NCBI GenBank assembly: GCA_036426205.1
Contig: CM071571.1
Location: 113,558,987 to 113,622,986, forward strand
Reading direction: 5' to 3'
Source of the DNA: Ascaphus truei
Lineage: Eukaryota; Chordata; Amphibia; Anura; Ascaphidae
Length of the DNA: 64,000 nt
Shown here: one piece after another, positions 23,190-35,639 of the stretch
Layout of the letters: every line of letters starts with the position of its first letter
How positions within the stretch are numbered: position 1 is the stretch's first letter
Position numbers and translations under genes: made by a program
Notes under the pieces: model-generated
Told to the model about the DNA's origin: nothing
Seen by the model: only the letters and a program-made list of their open reading frames with translations
The model's database searches: none

Positions 23190-23935
23190 GGGGGGGGGAG
23201 GGCGTAGAGTGTCTGGAGCTTGTATCAGCCTCCCTCACTGATTTCTTGAGGTACACAGGATAGTAGCAGCCAAATGTATTTGATACCTTTCCTTATGTTT
23301 TCCCCTCCTCCTGTCTCCCCCCTGACCCTGTTCCAACTTTGCCTGCTCCTGGACTGCCCAGCTGGTCTGTTTTCAGTGTTGTTTGGTGTGTGGGTGGGGG
23401 GGGGGGTATTCCCAGGGGCTCCCTCCTTACCTCCTCTTCTGTCCAGCAGCAGACCCCAGCCTCCCTCGCACTGCTGCCTGGAGAACTCACTTCCTAGTTT
23501 CTCTTGTGTCTGGGAGTGGGGGAGGAGGAGGGGGGTGTGCAGTGTGTCCCTCGGTTGTGAGCCTGCTTGTGTTTGTGTGCCTGTGCTGCCGTCCATGACT
23601 CTCTCCGCTCCCAGATCTCCCACCTTGCTGGCTCTGCTGTCGGGTTGTCCTCGGCAGCCTGCTTCCTCCTGCAGCTGGTTCCTTAAACATGTGCCGGCGT
23701 GGTTTGCCTCTGAGCTCTCTCCGGTCCTCCTTTTTTCCCGGCAAACTGCCCGATCTGACTCACGGTGAATCGCTCTGTTCTTTTTGTTTGCCTTGTTTTA
23801 ATTTCTTGCTCCCCTCCTGCTTTGTTGATATTTTGGGGTGGATTTTGTGGTTTTTTGGGGTATTATGCAAGGGGCTTTGGGCAGAGCTTCCAACATGCGG
23901 CCATTGCTAAGGCCCACCCACCGGAAGTCCCAACA
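23190..23935. other. GC-rich non-coding segment
   Basis: G- and C-runs (23190-23200, 23395-23407, 23517-23536) in an otherwise CT-rich region. Overlapping frames on both strands have low-complexity translations; no family recognised. Confidence 0.35.
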
Positions 23936-24039
23936 TTACTTTTTAATATTAGATAGAATAGAATAGAATTGTCAATAGTAAATTTATATCTGAAATATTT
24001 AGGAAGTGTCTAGAAATAACTTATAAGCCCTATGAGGAA

Positions 24040-24350
24040 TACTATTATAGTTTAGGGGTTAGTTCAGGGGTGAACGGCCTTAATGGGGTGGGTTCACTCA
24101 GGTTACTCTCCTCCATATCATGTGATGTAGGATGGCTATGCAAAAAGGGATTGGCACTCCCTTGTATGTCTTGTGACCTGTGATGTCACTATAGAGGGTA
24201 TATATAGCTCCACCCTATGTTTTAGAAGCAAGTTGGACCTGACTTCTGGCCAGGCCTAACTTCCAGCATCAGCCGGCCGGGCTCCAACCACAGCAACCGG
24301 TCCCAGGACACTTGTGCTGGCTCCCCCCCGCGCCCCCCCCCCCCCTGTGA
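24040..24350 (+). other. Promoter-like or LTR-like segment
   Basis: A TATATATAG box near 24199-24208 follows a region without coding resemblance and precedes a C-run at 24325-24345. It could be a fragment of an LTR; I saw no matching partner. Confidence 0.25.
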
Positions 24351-24424
24351 CAAAACGCTTGATTTGTACTTGTTTTACAAGCGAAATGATCTGCTAACTA
24401 CCTCCAGGATCTGAAATGGGGCTT

Positions 24425-24472
24425 TTACGTGAGGGAGGAGTAGGACTTACTAGTATCACATATATACATATA

Positions 24473-24504
<32 letters not shown>

Positions 24505-24735
24505 AACACACATCTTGTACTTCAGGTATCCTGGGAGATAAAATTGGGAGAAGAGAGATTGGCCTGTAGTTTGAGACAGTGTTTTTGTCCCCACTTTTGA
24601 AGATTGGGACAACTCTGGCAGTTTTCCATATGTTGGGGATACGGCCTGCAGACAAAATAGAGTTGACTATGGAAGCAATTGGTTTGGCAATGGCTGGGGC
24701 ACCAAATCTTAGGAACCTAGATTGTATCAAAGAGA
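24425..24735 (-). pseudogene. LINE RT fragment (same family as 19205-19510)
   Basis: Minus-strand translation gives [20 protein letters not shown], the RT fingers motif of CR1/L2-type LINEs, near 24560-24630. The open frame then runs into a CA/TATACA microsatellite at 24460-24505. Truncated on both sides. Confidence 0.8.
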
Positions 24736-24739
24736 AGAA

Positions 24740-26290
24740 AAGGAAACCTAGTATATAAGCACTCTGTCACAACTTAATGTATAGTGAATGTGTTCAAATA
24801 CTTTATTTATACCAATAAATAAAAAAAGGGGGTTTAAAATAAGGTGTATGTCAAACAGTACGTGACTGTCATCTGTAACGTAACTCTGGTAAGTTAGGTT
24901 GATAAAACATATGGAGATTCCTGATAGATGTTCAGGATCCGTTGCTATTGTATAGCTGCCTATAAATATAGGACTGGGGCCGTCACCGGGCCACTGTTTA
25001 GATACTGTTCTGTCCCTGTAGGGACGGATCAAAGGTATATAGTGATTAGCTATGTTATTGGTGCTTTATTGATCCGTGGCAATGGTAGTGATGTTAGATT
25101 CAATCAATGTGACTACCTATATGTATAATCGCTGCAGAGTAAGTGGGTAGCCTCCTTGACTGTATGGTAAGTGATAGGGTTAAGCTAAGGCACTCAAGAG
25201 AGACCCATGTAAGAGTTTCTTCCCCAAACCCGCCACTAGCCTATAGAATGATATGGTATGTACTGAGTAGTGACCAGGTATCCCTCACAGTTTGTTCATC
25301 AGGCAAATGCAGCCAGATAGGTACTGATATAAACTCCAGTTAAGGCTAATGCGGGGGATAATGTTATGTCCCCCGAAGATGGTCTACAGCTAGTCTCCTG
25401 TGTTGGAGACACTACTGTAAGGTGAGAACCCTCATAACACTTGCCCAAGGAGGGTGACAGACTGACATAGTATGTACATAGTAAGATTCACATCCATAAT
25501 ATCGTATGAGTCATGAACTAAATAAAGCCTTTTTTTTGGGGGGGGGAGGGGGTTTGCACAGTGCATAATATGCAGGGCACACTTGGTAGTGCAATGGTTA
25601 ATAGGTAATACTTTGCATCGAGAGGCACTGCTGTCGTAGAGCCTCATAAATCAATAGCTGAAAACTACTGTAGCTGATTTCTGCCCCAGAGTGGCAGGTA
25701 TCGTATGCAGCAAAACAAGTGAACTAGTGGTTCACGCACTCCCCTCTCCACGCCTCAGTAATGTTAATAAAAAAGTGGTAGCTAACCTTAGTGTAGAACT
25801 GAGATCTCAGCGCAGTGGCTGATCAGGTACAGTCACTGCATAACCTAGTAGGCTATTGAGAGTATTCCGCTTGCAGCGAGAATTGGTCAGAGCAGTGAAA
25901 TTCAAATGCCGGTACCTAGCAGCTGACAGGACTGGCCTCTCATTTCAGCAGCACGCTAAGCAGCGGGCAACCCGGAATCTGTTACCAGCATACACCCCTA
26001 CACCAGATTACAGGTGTCTATGTGTGAGTATATCTAAACATACACGTTAGGGAGGTGCATTTAGCTCAAAGAGGACTTGCCCCCGCCATCTTGGCTTTAA
26101 GAAGCCACGGTTGGCTCCTCCCCTGGACAGGGGAGGGCGATGCGGGGCTGGGCCAGAGGGGGGAAGGCCCCCCCCCCCCCCGGTCATGAAACCCCCCCCA
26201 CCTATAGCTGGGGGGGTCGCTTTCCAAAAAAAAGGTGGTTGAATACATAAATTTCTTATATAAAATAGACAAATGGCTCATACAGTGGTG
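24740..26290. other. Non-coding DNA, nothing clearly recognised
   Basis: No family resemblance in any frame. A G-run lies at 25540-25552 and a C-run at 26168-26184 within a short GC-rich stretch (26080-26220). May contain diverged repeat sequence. Confidence 0.35.
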
Positions 26291-26308
26291 CACAGGGATG
26301 CACACTTG

Positions 26309-26490
26309 GAGTGGCTCAGTGAGTAAAGACTGGCACTGAGCAGGGGAACCTGGATCAACGGCCGGTGTCGGCTCCTTGTGACCTTTGGCAAGTCACTTTA
26401 TCTTCCTGTGCCTCAGGTATAAAAAAAACAGCTTGCAAGCTCTTCAGGGCAGGGACTGTGTCTGCAAAAATGTCTATTATTATTTTGTTA
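26309..26490 (+). mobile_element. CORE/MIR-like SINE
   Basis: A tRNA-like head with a box-A-like GTGGCTCAGTGAGTAAAG (26311-26328) is followed by the CORE/MIR block around GACCTTTGGCAAGTCAC (about 26380-26396) and CTGTGCCTCAGG. The L2-type tail GCTTGCAAGCTCTTCAGGGC ends near 26450. The tail matches the 3' UTR style of the L2 LINE in this window, consistent with L2-driven mobilisation. Confidence 0.75.
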
Positions 26491-26623
26491 TGGTAAATAA
26501 TCCACTGAAGATACCTATAGGGATTAAAGATGAAATATATACTTAGCTACAATGATTGAAGTAATCTTTAACCTTTTGTTCATCTCTCTCTCACTTTATA
26601 CATACATATATACATGTACTGCA

Positions 26624-27010
26624 CCGACACACTTTATTCGAGCAAATACCCAGTATGTACCTGGCAGATACCTGGAATGCGCCGCTCCTCACCTCTGACA
26701 AGCCCCGTTGCGTTTGCCTTCCCAGCCTGGGTTCATGCCTGGCTGACGGGCGGCTAATCTGTTAAATGATAATGATAAGGATTTAATAGGCTGCAATGCT
26801 TCGCGTGTCTACCAGATGGCATAAATTCATGAATTGTAATGCAGTATATATATATATACTGTGCAGTATTGCAGCCAGCGGGAATAAAATGCTTAAATCC
26901 CTGCATGGAAAATACCTCAATGCACTCGGGCAGAAAACAGTCACAAACCTCAATACACCCGGGTATACCCGAATTCGTGGGACTAGCCAAGCTAGAATAA
27001 AGTGTGTCGC
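26624..27010. mobile_element. MITE with 20-nt inverted ends
   Basis: CCGACACACTTTATTCGAGC at 26624-26643 is mirrored by GCTAGAATAAAGTGTGTCGC at 26991-27010. The interior (about 350 bp) has no credible frame. Target duplication unclear because TA-rich microsatellites flank the right side. Confidence 0.65.
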
Positions 27011-28268
27011 CAGTGTATACAGTATACATATATACAGTACACAATGCTGGTATGGAACATATTGTTCTTTTGATTTGTATGCAGGTGGTTAAAGCATGTG
27101 TGGAAATGTTATTGCACAGGATTCTAGATTAAGAATCTGAAAATAAATGAAATTTATGATGAGAATAGCATATGGTTTGGGGAAACATTGGTATGTTTAC
27201 TTTAAAGCAAGGCATGAGGCTCATGTTGTGCTGTATATTACTTTTAGGGTTGCCTGAAGTTCTATGGGCAAGTATGCTTTTTTTATCACAAAAAAAGAAA
27301 AGTGAGGCACTTTTAAAAAACATTTATCGTACAAATTTGGGCTGTGACAAATTTGATTTTTTTAAGCAACTGTCAGATTAGTTAACATTTGCACAGCAAA
27401 ACAATACTTACATATGGAATTTACAGTACAGTGCCGTAAGTACTAATACCTAGTACATTACCAGGAGGTTTAGACTGTAGTTTATAGTTATTAAGCCTAA
27501 TCCCAAATGACTGTGTAAAAAGGGAAGTCAAAATTCAAAGCTCTTCTTAAAAAGGAGTTCTGAAGGGCATTTTGTCTCAGTATTATGTATTATACTGTCA
27601 TTTAAATCTCACTTGTTTTATCTTAAGTTAATGTGAGTAGGATTATGGAGTTTATGCTCATTAAAATGTCATTGATACATACCACATTTTCGAAAACTTT
27701 GCTCAGCTATTTCGATTGATTATTATTCATTTCAGCTTTAGATTTATGCATTAAAATTCAATAATAGTTTTGCATTTTTTTTACTATCCCTACCCACCCA
27801 GTATTTCCCCCTCAACTTTTCTCAAACTCCTCGTTCTGTACTGTTATAACTTCCAAAACGTGAGCATGCACTGAATAAAATAATACCTGATCAAAGGATT
27901 TGTGGTTCAGAGGGGGGAATGCAAAATCAGAGAACCACTGAATTCTATAGATCTGATATGAACCAAATGCAACTTGGATCAAAGGGCCGTACCTGAGGCA
28001 GAAACTAACAAGAACATTTTTTTTTCTGCTGAATTGCGTTCTCTCCTCCCACTCCAGACAATCTGATGCCCCACTGTGGCTTGTTGTGGGATCAGAGATT
28101 AGTGGTGATCTTCGGGGGAAGGAGGTACGGTCCCCTTCAAACATTGTCCGCCCCCAAAAAAATCCTCCCAAGTCTTGCCTCTGCCAATGCAGTTGTAGAG
28201 GCCGCAGTGGGTTAACTTCAGATTATCTCCCTCTGGCCCTACCTTCTCTGAAATTGAGGATCACATCA
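27011..28268. other. AT-rich DNA, no supported gene
   Basis: A 119-codon minus-strand frame at 27812-28171 has no recognised motif and is probably chance. Confidence 0.4.
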
Positions 28269-29510
28269 TCAGATGAGGAAGGACTTGTAGGAGAGAGGGA
28301 GCCCCCAATCTGCAGTTGTATTAAAATGTGAGACAGCTGAAGTCTTGAATAAACTTAAACTGGAGGCGGTTTTGAGAGTCTCTGGTAGATTGTTCCAGTC
28401 ATGAGGTGTACAGTAACAGAAGGAAGATTGACCAGATTCTTTGTTGAATCTTAGGACCATGAACAATCTTTTAGAGGCTGATCTAAGGTGATAAGTGCTG
28501 CATGTGGTAGCGGTGAGGAGTTTGTTCAGACAGCCTGGTAGCTTGTCCGGAAACTTTTGAAGGCAAGACAGGAAAAATGTACCTTGCTCCTGGACTCAAG
28601 GGATAGACAATCTAGTTATTGTAGCATTCTGCAGTGATGTGTGGGACAACATAGCATATTGAATTGTAGAGGGTGTCTAGTTTTCTAAGGTGAGTTAGGG
28701 GTACTGGAACATATACTATGTCCCCATTGTCATTAGCATCTGTTGTGTGATGCGCTTTCTGACCAACAGGCTTAGGGAGCATAGTTTCTATACAGTATGT
28801 CTAGTCTGGCATAGGTTTGGGATGTCAGAATAGCCATATTCAACCCAAATGTCAAATGGGAGTAAAGCCATATGCCCAGATATTTAAAACTAGTGACAGG
28901 GCTTAAAATGGTATTAGAGTTGGTTCTGATCTGTAGTTCTGTCGTTGGTAGTTTTAGAAATGTACTGTAGCTTTAGAAATGTAGCCCAAATATAGTTACA
29001 GTTTTCTTTGTGTCTTCAAACAGTTTGTTATGGTAAATCCAGTCTTCAAGTCTTAAAAATAAAATAAAATTGAGGTACGTCTCCAAGGTCATAGAGGCTA
29101 AGGCATCCAATGTTAGAGTCATTAATAGATACATATTGGGATCTAACCAACAGGTAGGAGATAAACTAGTTTAAATCGTGTTCCAGAGCACTGAAGCTTG
29201 ACATTGACAAGAAACTATGGTCAACTGTGTCAAAAGGCATGGCAAAATGTAGGAATATTGCACCAGTAAGTTGTCCCAGTTTCATTCCACACTAGTTCTC
29301 ATTGTAAACTTTTAAGAGGGGAGTTTTTTCCACGAAAAGCTGTGTTGGAGTTGACTAAGGAAATGTATCTTAAGCGTAAGCGCTTAAATGAGTGGATACA
29401 TTTTTCCTGATTTTGGATATGATTGAGAGAAGAGATTGGCTTGTAGTTGGAGACAATGTTTTTGTCCCCACTTTTGAAAACTAGGACCACACTAGCTATT
29501 TTATAGGAGT
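28269..29510 (-). pseudogene. LINE (CR1/L2-type) 3' half, heavily decayed
   Basis: Read on the minus strand, motifs appear in correct RT order: FKSGDKN-VSNYKPIS near 29440-29480, the motif-A region near 29230, a KYLGIWL-like thumb region near 28850, and the conserved LINE C-terminal block WNNLPETLKT near 28360-28400. Multiple stops and frameshifts. This is the longest copy of the family in the window. Confidence 0.8.
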
Positions 29511-29512
29511 TC

Positions 29513-29750
29513 TGTGAATCTTGGGTTTGTGAATCTTGGGTGGGTTTTGAATCTTAGGTTGTGAATCTTGGGTGGGTGGATGTGAATCGTGGGTGGGTTG
29601 TGAATCTTGGGTTGGGTGTGTCTCTTTGTGAATCTTGGGTGGGTGGGTGTGAATCTTGGTGGGTGTGAATCTTGGGGGGTGGGTGTGAATCTTGGGTGTG
29701 AATCTTAGGTAGGTGGGTGTGATTCTTGGGCTTTGTGAATCTTGGGTGGG
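29513..29750. repeat. Minisatellite, unit about 18-20 bp
   Basis: Roughly a dozen copies of a unit built on GTGAATCTTGGGTGGGT, varying in length and with some units shortened. Confidence 0.9.
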
Positions 29751-29809
29751 AGGGGGAGGAAACTGTGATGTGCAGTATCGTGTGGGTCATATTAAGATGG
29801 CGGCCTCCA

Positions 29810-30610
29810 CCCACTTACCCATGCTAGTAAGAGGGTGACGGTTGTGACCTCAGAGGGCCCGAAGTTAATCTGGTTCATGTGAAGGCCAAAACCAACCATA
29901 GTAAATAGGAATGCTGCGTTTCAATATCTTGGGTGCCAGTCTGGAGGAGGGCTGACGGATGTCCCGCAGGGCGCGGCGAGTGGGAAGTGCGGCTTCCACT
30001 CCATCCCAGGTTGTTAGGGGGGGGGAGTGGCCGAGAATGGCGGCATGGGGTAGGAGGAGCACCGTGTCCCCCCACCGGTTGCCCCAGGGGACAGTCAGAC
30101 GCGTCATGACCGCCATGCTCCCCCTGCGCCCATGTCCTGCAGTACACGGCCAAGCAGGGTTAAGGGTGCCGCGTGGAGGGAGGACGCGCCGAGGGGGAAG
30201 ATAGCAGCCAGGGGTAACGGACCGGGCGCAATATTAGGTGTGCAGGGGTAAGGGGCGGGGGAGTGGTGTTGGCGGTGTGCTGGGGTGAGGTGGGGTGGTG
30301 TTGGGGGGGCAGGAGGGGGGCTCTTGCCAGTGCACAGTACCTCAGGTGGTGAGTAATCCGCAGGGGATGAATCTGCACTGAGGTTATTTTCAGCGGTGAA
30401 AGCAGGCGGAGAGGCGGGAATGTGTTCATGTGATGCGTCATCCCAAAGCTCTGTGATTGTTATGAGAGTGTGGCAGTTTGGTAGGTGTGGTCAGCAAACC
30501 CCGCACCATGAGAGGCAGGCGGGGCCAGGCCATGGACCAATCAGATTGGCCAGAGGCTGAGTGACAGATCGACGGACCAATCAGATTGCCCTGCAAAGAA
30601 ACAACGTTTT
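29810..30610. other. GC/CpG-rich segment with duplicated CCAAT box
   Basis: CpG-containing words are frequent from 29950 to 30420. GGACCAATCAGATTG occurs twice, with CCAATCAG at 30537-30544 and 30577-30584, exactly 40 bp apart. No TATA box or gene was recognised next to it. It may be a promoter remnant of a repeat. Confidence 0.35.
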
Positions 30611-30611
30611 C

Positions 30612-30613
<2 letters not shown>

Positions 30614-30655
<42 letters not shown>

Positions 30656-30657
30656 TT

Positions 30658-30686
<29 letters not shown>
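30614..30686. repeat. AT microsatellite, self-complementary
   Basis: Alternating TA over about 70 bp with short interruptions. Confidence 0.9.
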
Positions 30687-30689
<3 letters not shown>

Positions 30690-31555
30690 GCACACTTTCC
30701 CCCACCCCCTGGGAGATATAGTGGCTACGGTGTGTGTGGTCCATTGCCTTTGGCTCACAGGAGGATTGAGCCTCCGCTGCTGGGAGCCTGGGTGTGTATG
30801 ATCCATTTGGTGACAGCGCCTCAACCTGCATGGGATCCTGCTATGTTGGATAACCCCTGTGACAGGACACAATACAATAATACACACACTGAATAAAATA
30901 ACAATTTACTGTATGCATAAGAATAATAACAATATACTGTCCCCACCAACTAGGCCTCACACGGCCGTACCCTCACATTTTCCTCCAAGTCAATGTCCAC
31001 ACCTGATGGATTCTCCTCCAAAGTTCTGAAGGCCCTTGGGCACCCAACCACCCTGGTGTCCACAAGCAGCAACCCACCCACCCAAATGTGTGAGACAGCG
31101 CTGCCCACAACTACCGTGTGTAAAGTTTGTGCACTTGTTGATACCTGCCGGGTACTCCACACCCAGTAGTGCCACAACAGAAGGATAGGATCCACTGATC
31201 CAGTAATGGTTGATGTCAACGACGATGTCCGTCCATGTGGGGTGGCTTCCCGCGTGGATGGTATCACCATTGAATATAGTCTCTGATCTGTAGAGTGATC
31301 TGTACCTGGATCACTGAATCGCCAGTTCGTCGCCGCGTCCTGGCTTTGTCCCTCACACTAGTGCTACAGGGGCAGTGTCCCTAACTACTGGGCCTGTCCC
31401 TGCAGTGACGACAAGCTGAGGGGAGTCGGGGCCTAGCTGGGGCCTAAGGGGGGTCTCTGGCCTAGTGACCTCGCAGAACCTATGTCTGCTATGGCCACCT
31501 TGGCAGCTGCAGCCAGAGGTAGGGGGCAGACAGGGGACCAGGGGGGACCCAGGAG
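30690..31555 (-). mobile_element. LTR-like segment, reverse orientation
   Basis: Its reverse complement shares ordered landmarks with 2990-3181: GAGGCGCTG, CACCAAA, ATATCTCCCAGG, a G-run and CTACA at the end (here at 30690). An AATAAAA-type signal lies about 60 nt upstream in that orientation. No coding frame recognised; the far end toward 31555 is undefined and ends in a TA microsatellite. Confidence 0.4.
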
Positions 31556-34135
31556 ATATATATATATATAAATATATATATATGGCAAGATTATCCTATA
31601 TGCATATACAATTGTAATATCACATGGAATTTAAAGTAAAAATGAAATTGATAAAAAAAAAAAAACTAAAAAAACCTTCTGTACTGCATCAACTAATTAA
31701 TGAATACAGCAAGATGTGTTTCCATACAATATTGGCAATTTGCACACAAAAACTCCATTCTCGCATTATGGTATCCAACACATAATTAAATAACCACTTT
31801 TGTTAGTTGTATCAATGTTCCCCTAATGAAATATGGGTGCACACAATGTATCAAAGAAAATAAATCTCAAAGTTGGATTTTGGGGTGTTCTCCAGTACTG
31901 CACCAAAGAAACATTGATAATTAAACCACTTACAAGATTTATGGGGAAAAAATGGGTCATGTAAGGAAAAAATGGCATGCTATTTTATTAAATACTTTTA
32001 TAAAAATGCTTCATAGTGCAATGTTTTAGAAAATCTGTCATTGAAATATACCAAACTGGTCATTTCTGTAAATCTGCTTCTATGAGAAACAAATGAATTC
32101 ATTGGGTGGATAGAGTAAACAGAATGCTCAGCATGATAGTACTACTGTATCTGAAGATTTAAATCTCACCCCTCCGATTCATGTACCTATTATCAGATAG
32201 ATAACAACTCTTTAAGATGTGTTTTTGTTGCCTAATTGGATACTAAAACATTAATTGCTTCCTCTGCAGTGTTTATTTTTTATATGTTTATTTTACTTGA
32301 ATAGGGTGTAAGGTACTTTATGGTTTAGTGCAGATTTGTAAATGTGGCCCATACACAAATACAACAATTATTCTTTAGTATTATGATGAAATGACACATC
32401 ACATTTTTGTAAATACCTATATATTAAAGACCATTATGTAAAGGAAATATTTTACTACATGACCAAAAAAGGATAGCTTGGGAAATGAACATGTAAAGAA
32501 TGAAAACATCTAGATGATGCATTTTGTTCCTTGTGATTGGATCAGAGGTAAACCTTGCTAAATTCTGTTACAAACTGCTGAAACAAAGGTTGTCAACATT
32601 CCAATCAAGGGATAACTTTCCAAGTAAATCCTAATGTAAGGAATCTACAGTACCAATGAAAGTGTCATAATGAAAAGGGGCATTCTGGGTTGGAATATTA
32701 AGGAATGAAATCGAGATGGTTTCAAAAAGAGAAAAAAACAAGATTAGAGTGACCTCAAAAGAAGGTAGAATTACATAACCAAGGAATGTGATTCAGTGCA
32801 TTGTCCAATTACGCATTTTGCCAGAACTGATGTTTAAAAGTAAATGAAAAAGGTTGTCAGGTATGTTTACACTCTCTTCCATGGTTTTCCTCACAATACC
32901 TACTGTAATTTTTGGAATTATATGTATCCAACAACTGTATCATCTAGGATATTTAAGCCTTTAGCACTGTATATTATTTTTCAGATCATGCTTGAATGTG
33001 TCAATAACTTCAGGGTCCCCTAAAGTAGGAGGCATAAGTAAACTTAGTGTATAAGTAGTGTTCCTAGATAAAAAAAGAAAAAACAGTGGCCTGATCTATT
33101 GATACCTTAAATGAACTGAACACAGAAATGAAACAACTCCGTGGATAAAAGTTTACACTACTTGACCATGGACAATTTGTAGTCCTTCACATAAGTCACA
33201 CACACAAACCCCACAAGACAGAAGCAGGGCAAATATTTCCTAAAACTGTAATTTAAAGAAGACTCTGCTTTACAGAGGTGGTTTTAATATTGTTTAAGAT
33301 ACTAGCTCATAACCTTGTAAGTGTAAGAACGATTTTTTATACTTAAAAGACTAAATGTTTTCAACACTTTGAAATATTATTATTTTTATTAGCGGAAAAA
33401 CAATTTTCAAAGTTGCATTATTACGCAAGTGTGTGTAAACTAATGAGTGACTCAAATGAGTTTCAGATGATGTTAGTGAGAACATGCCTTGAGTGCTTTG
33501 GTTATACATATGTGGGCACTGCCACTGCCTTTCTCAAGATTTTTTATTAGGTTGTGAAATTACTGCATGCACTCATTGAAGAAAAAAATCTTGTGGAAAC
33601 AGCTTGCGTGGAACTTCAATTGCTTAAACAAGTAAATATTTCATATACCTCAGGCAGCAATATTACTTATAAATTTATACCATACACTGATTTAGCTGAA
33701 ACTATGAAACAAAAGGTTGGTCAAAGTGAAAACCATATGCTGTATGTAGTTCATGCCCTACGAAGTTAATAAGAATTTTAGGGGAAAAGTTATTCTCACT
33801 TAAAACCGTCACTGAAGGGAATGTGATATTAGCAAGTATAATGAAACCTTCTGAAAAGTGTGAAAAGCATGTGATCTAGCTTGGACTGTTTAGTTTTGTT
33901 CTATAATATATTTAGCATGATATCTTCTTTTGACCTCAGAGGTGGCTCTACTATTTGGCAATTTGGCATTCAAACTGAATGGGACTGCCAGGGATCCCTG
34001 CTGTGTTAATCCTATGGGTCGTTAGTCAATGCAGAAATGCCTTAAACATGCCTCAAACTAGCCCAGAACATACCCAGCACATACCCTGAATGTAACCCGG
34101 CTAGTTTAAAGCAAATGTTAGAATAAGCGTTGCCT
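31556..34135. other. AT-rich DNA, nothing recognised
   Basis: Starts with a TA microsatellite (31556-31583). A 71-codon frame at 33554-33769 has no motif or context that supports it. Confidence 0.45.
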
Positions 34136-34139
34136 CTAC

Positions 34140-34378
34140 TGTATATATTATAGGCATATGTAACAGTTGCAGACCAGATTAAAATGTGAGACAGCTTTAG
34201 TTTTGAAAGAAGTTAGACTGTTGGCGGCTGTGAGAGTCTCCGATAGATTTTTCCAGTTTTAGGGTGCACGGTAAGAGAAGGAAGAGCGACCGGATACGTT
34301 GCTGAAACTTGGGACGATGAACAGTCTTTTGGAGTCAGATCTCAGATGATAAGTGCTGCATGTGGTAGGGGTGAGGAG
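34140..34378 (-). pseudogene. LINE 3' terminal fragment
   Basis: Minus-strand match to the same C-terminal LINE block as 28269-28490 (landmarks TTAAAATGTGAGACAGCTTT and GATAAGTGCTGCATGTGGTA). It ends just before the Tc1 insertion at 34395. Confidence 0.7.
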
Positions 34379-34394
34379 GTGAGAAGGTAACATA

Positions 34395-35500
34395 CAGTTG
34401 TGTGAAAAAGAAAGTACACCCTCTTTGAATTCTATGGTTTTACATATCAGGACATAATAACAATCATCTTCTCCTTAGCAGGTCTTAAAATTAGGTAAAA
34501 ACAACCTCAGATGAACAACAACACATGACATATTACACCGTGCCATGATTTATTTAACAAAAATAAAGCCAAAATGGAGAAGCTATGTGTGAAAAACTAA
34601 GTATACCCTTACTGCTTCCATAGGAATTAAGATGCTAAGTAGCAGACAGGTAACGCTAATTAAATGCCCTTGATTAATTGATCATCAACAAGTGTGACCA
34701 CCTCTATTAAAGCCGAAGTTTCAGCAGTTACTGATTTGGAGCATTCAGGTGTGTGTTAACACAATGCCCAGGAGGAAAGACATCAGCAATGATCTTAGAG
34801 AAGCAATTGTTGCTGCCCATCAATCTGGGAAGGGTTATAAGGCCATATCCAAACAATTTACACTGCAGTCATTGAGTCGACCATGAACTCCTCTGTATAC
34901 CAAAGTATTCTAGAGTCAAATGTGAGGCCATCTGTCCAACAGCTAAAGCTTGGCCGAAATTGGGTCATGCAACAGGACAATGATCCGAAGCACACCAGCA
35001 AATCTACAACAGAATGGCTGAAAAAGAAAAGAATCAAGGTGTTGCAATGGCCCAGTCAAAGTCCAGACCCCAACCTGATTGAAATGCTGTGGCTGGACCT
35101 TAAGAGAGCTGTGCATAAACAAATGCCCACAAACCTCAATGAACTGAAGCAACATTGTAAAGAAGAGTGGGCCAAAATTCCTCCACAACGATGTGAGAGA
35201 CTGATAAAGTCATATAGAAAACGATTACTTCAAGTTATTGCTGCTAAAGGTGGTTCTACAAGCTATTGAATCACAAGGTATACTTAGTTTTTCACACATG
35301 GCTTCTCCATTTTGGCTTTATTTTTGTTAAATAAATCATGACATGGTGTTGTTGTTCATGTGTTGTTCATGTGTTGTTGTTCATCTGAGGTTGTATTTAC
35401 CTAATTTTAAGACCTGCTAAGGAACAGATGATTGTTATTATGTCCTGATATGTACAACCACCAAATTCAAAGAGGGTGTAGTTTCTTTTTCACACAACTG
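34395..35500 (+). mobile_element. Tc1/mariner element, internally deleted
   Basis: It begins CAGTTGTGTGAAAAAGAAAG and ends with the complementary CTTTTTCACACAACTG-type terminus. TA dinucleotides flank it at 34393-34394 and 35501-35502, the Tc1/mariner target duplication. The inverted ends extend about 150-200 bp with landmark ATATCAGGACATAATA. Length 1106 bp versus about 1.6 kb for intact members. Confidence 0.93.
34764..35269 (+). pseudogene. Tc1-type transposase, internal deletion
   Basis: The N-terminal helix-turn-helix part is read from ATG 34764 (MPRRKDISNDLREAI, SGKGYKAISKQF). It is joined at about 34880, out of frame, to the C-terminal catalytic part (34883-35269). The second catalytic Asp is in QQDNDPKHTS near 34973 and the Glu in NLIEMLW near 35078; the first Asp and the linker, about 150-160 residues, are deleted. 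Intact family members have about 340 residues. Transposase cuts and pastes the element at TA sites; this copy could only move in trans. Confidence 0.9.
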
Positions 35501-35639
35501 TAGGTTACCTTGCAAATTTGTACATACTGTACTGTTGTCATTTTCCGGCTGCAGAGATAAGACAATTTGCTGAGAATGTTGAGCAGCATGTTATTTCTGT
35601 TCAGAATTACTTTAATAAACTGAAAACTTGGCAGGTAAA

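Noticed and set aside
23225..23768. Overlapping frames on both strands in a GC-rich stretch, considered as an exon
   Set aside because: Low-complexity translations, no conserved domain seen, frames overlap on both strands.
27812..28171. 119-codon minus-strand open frame
   Set aside because: No recognised motif, no splice or promoter context, surrounded by repeats.
33554..33769. 71-codon frame considered as a retroviral or host gene fragment
   Set aside because: No motif match in either direction and isolated in AT-rich DNA.
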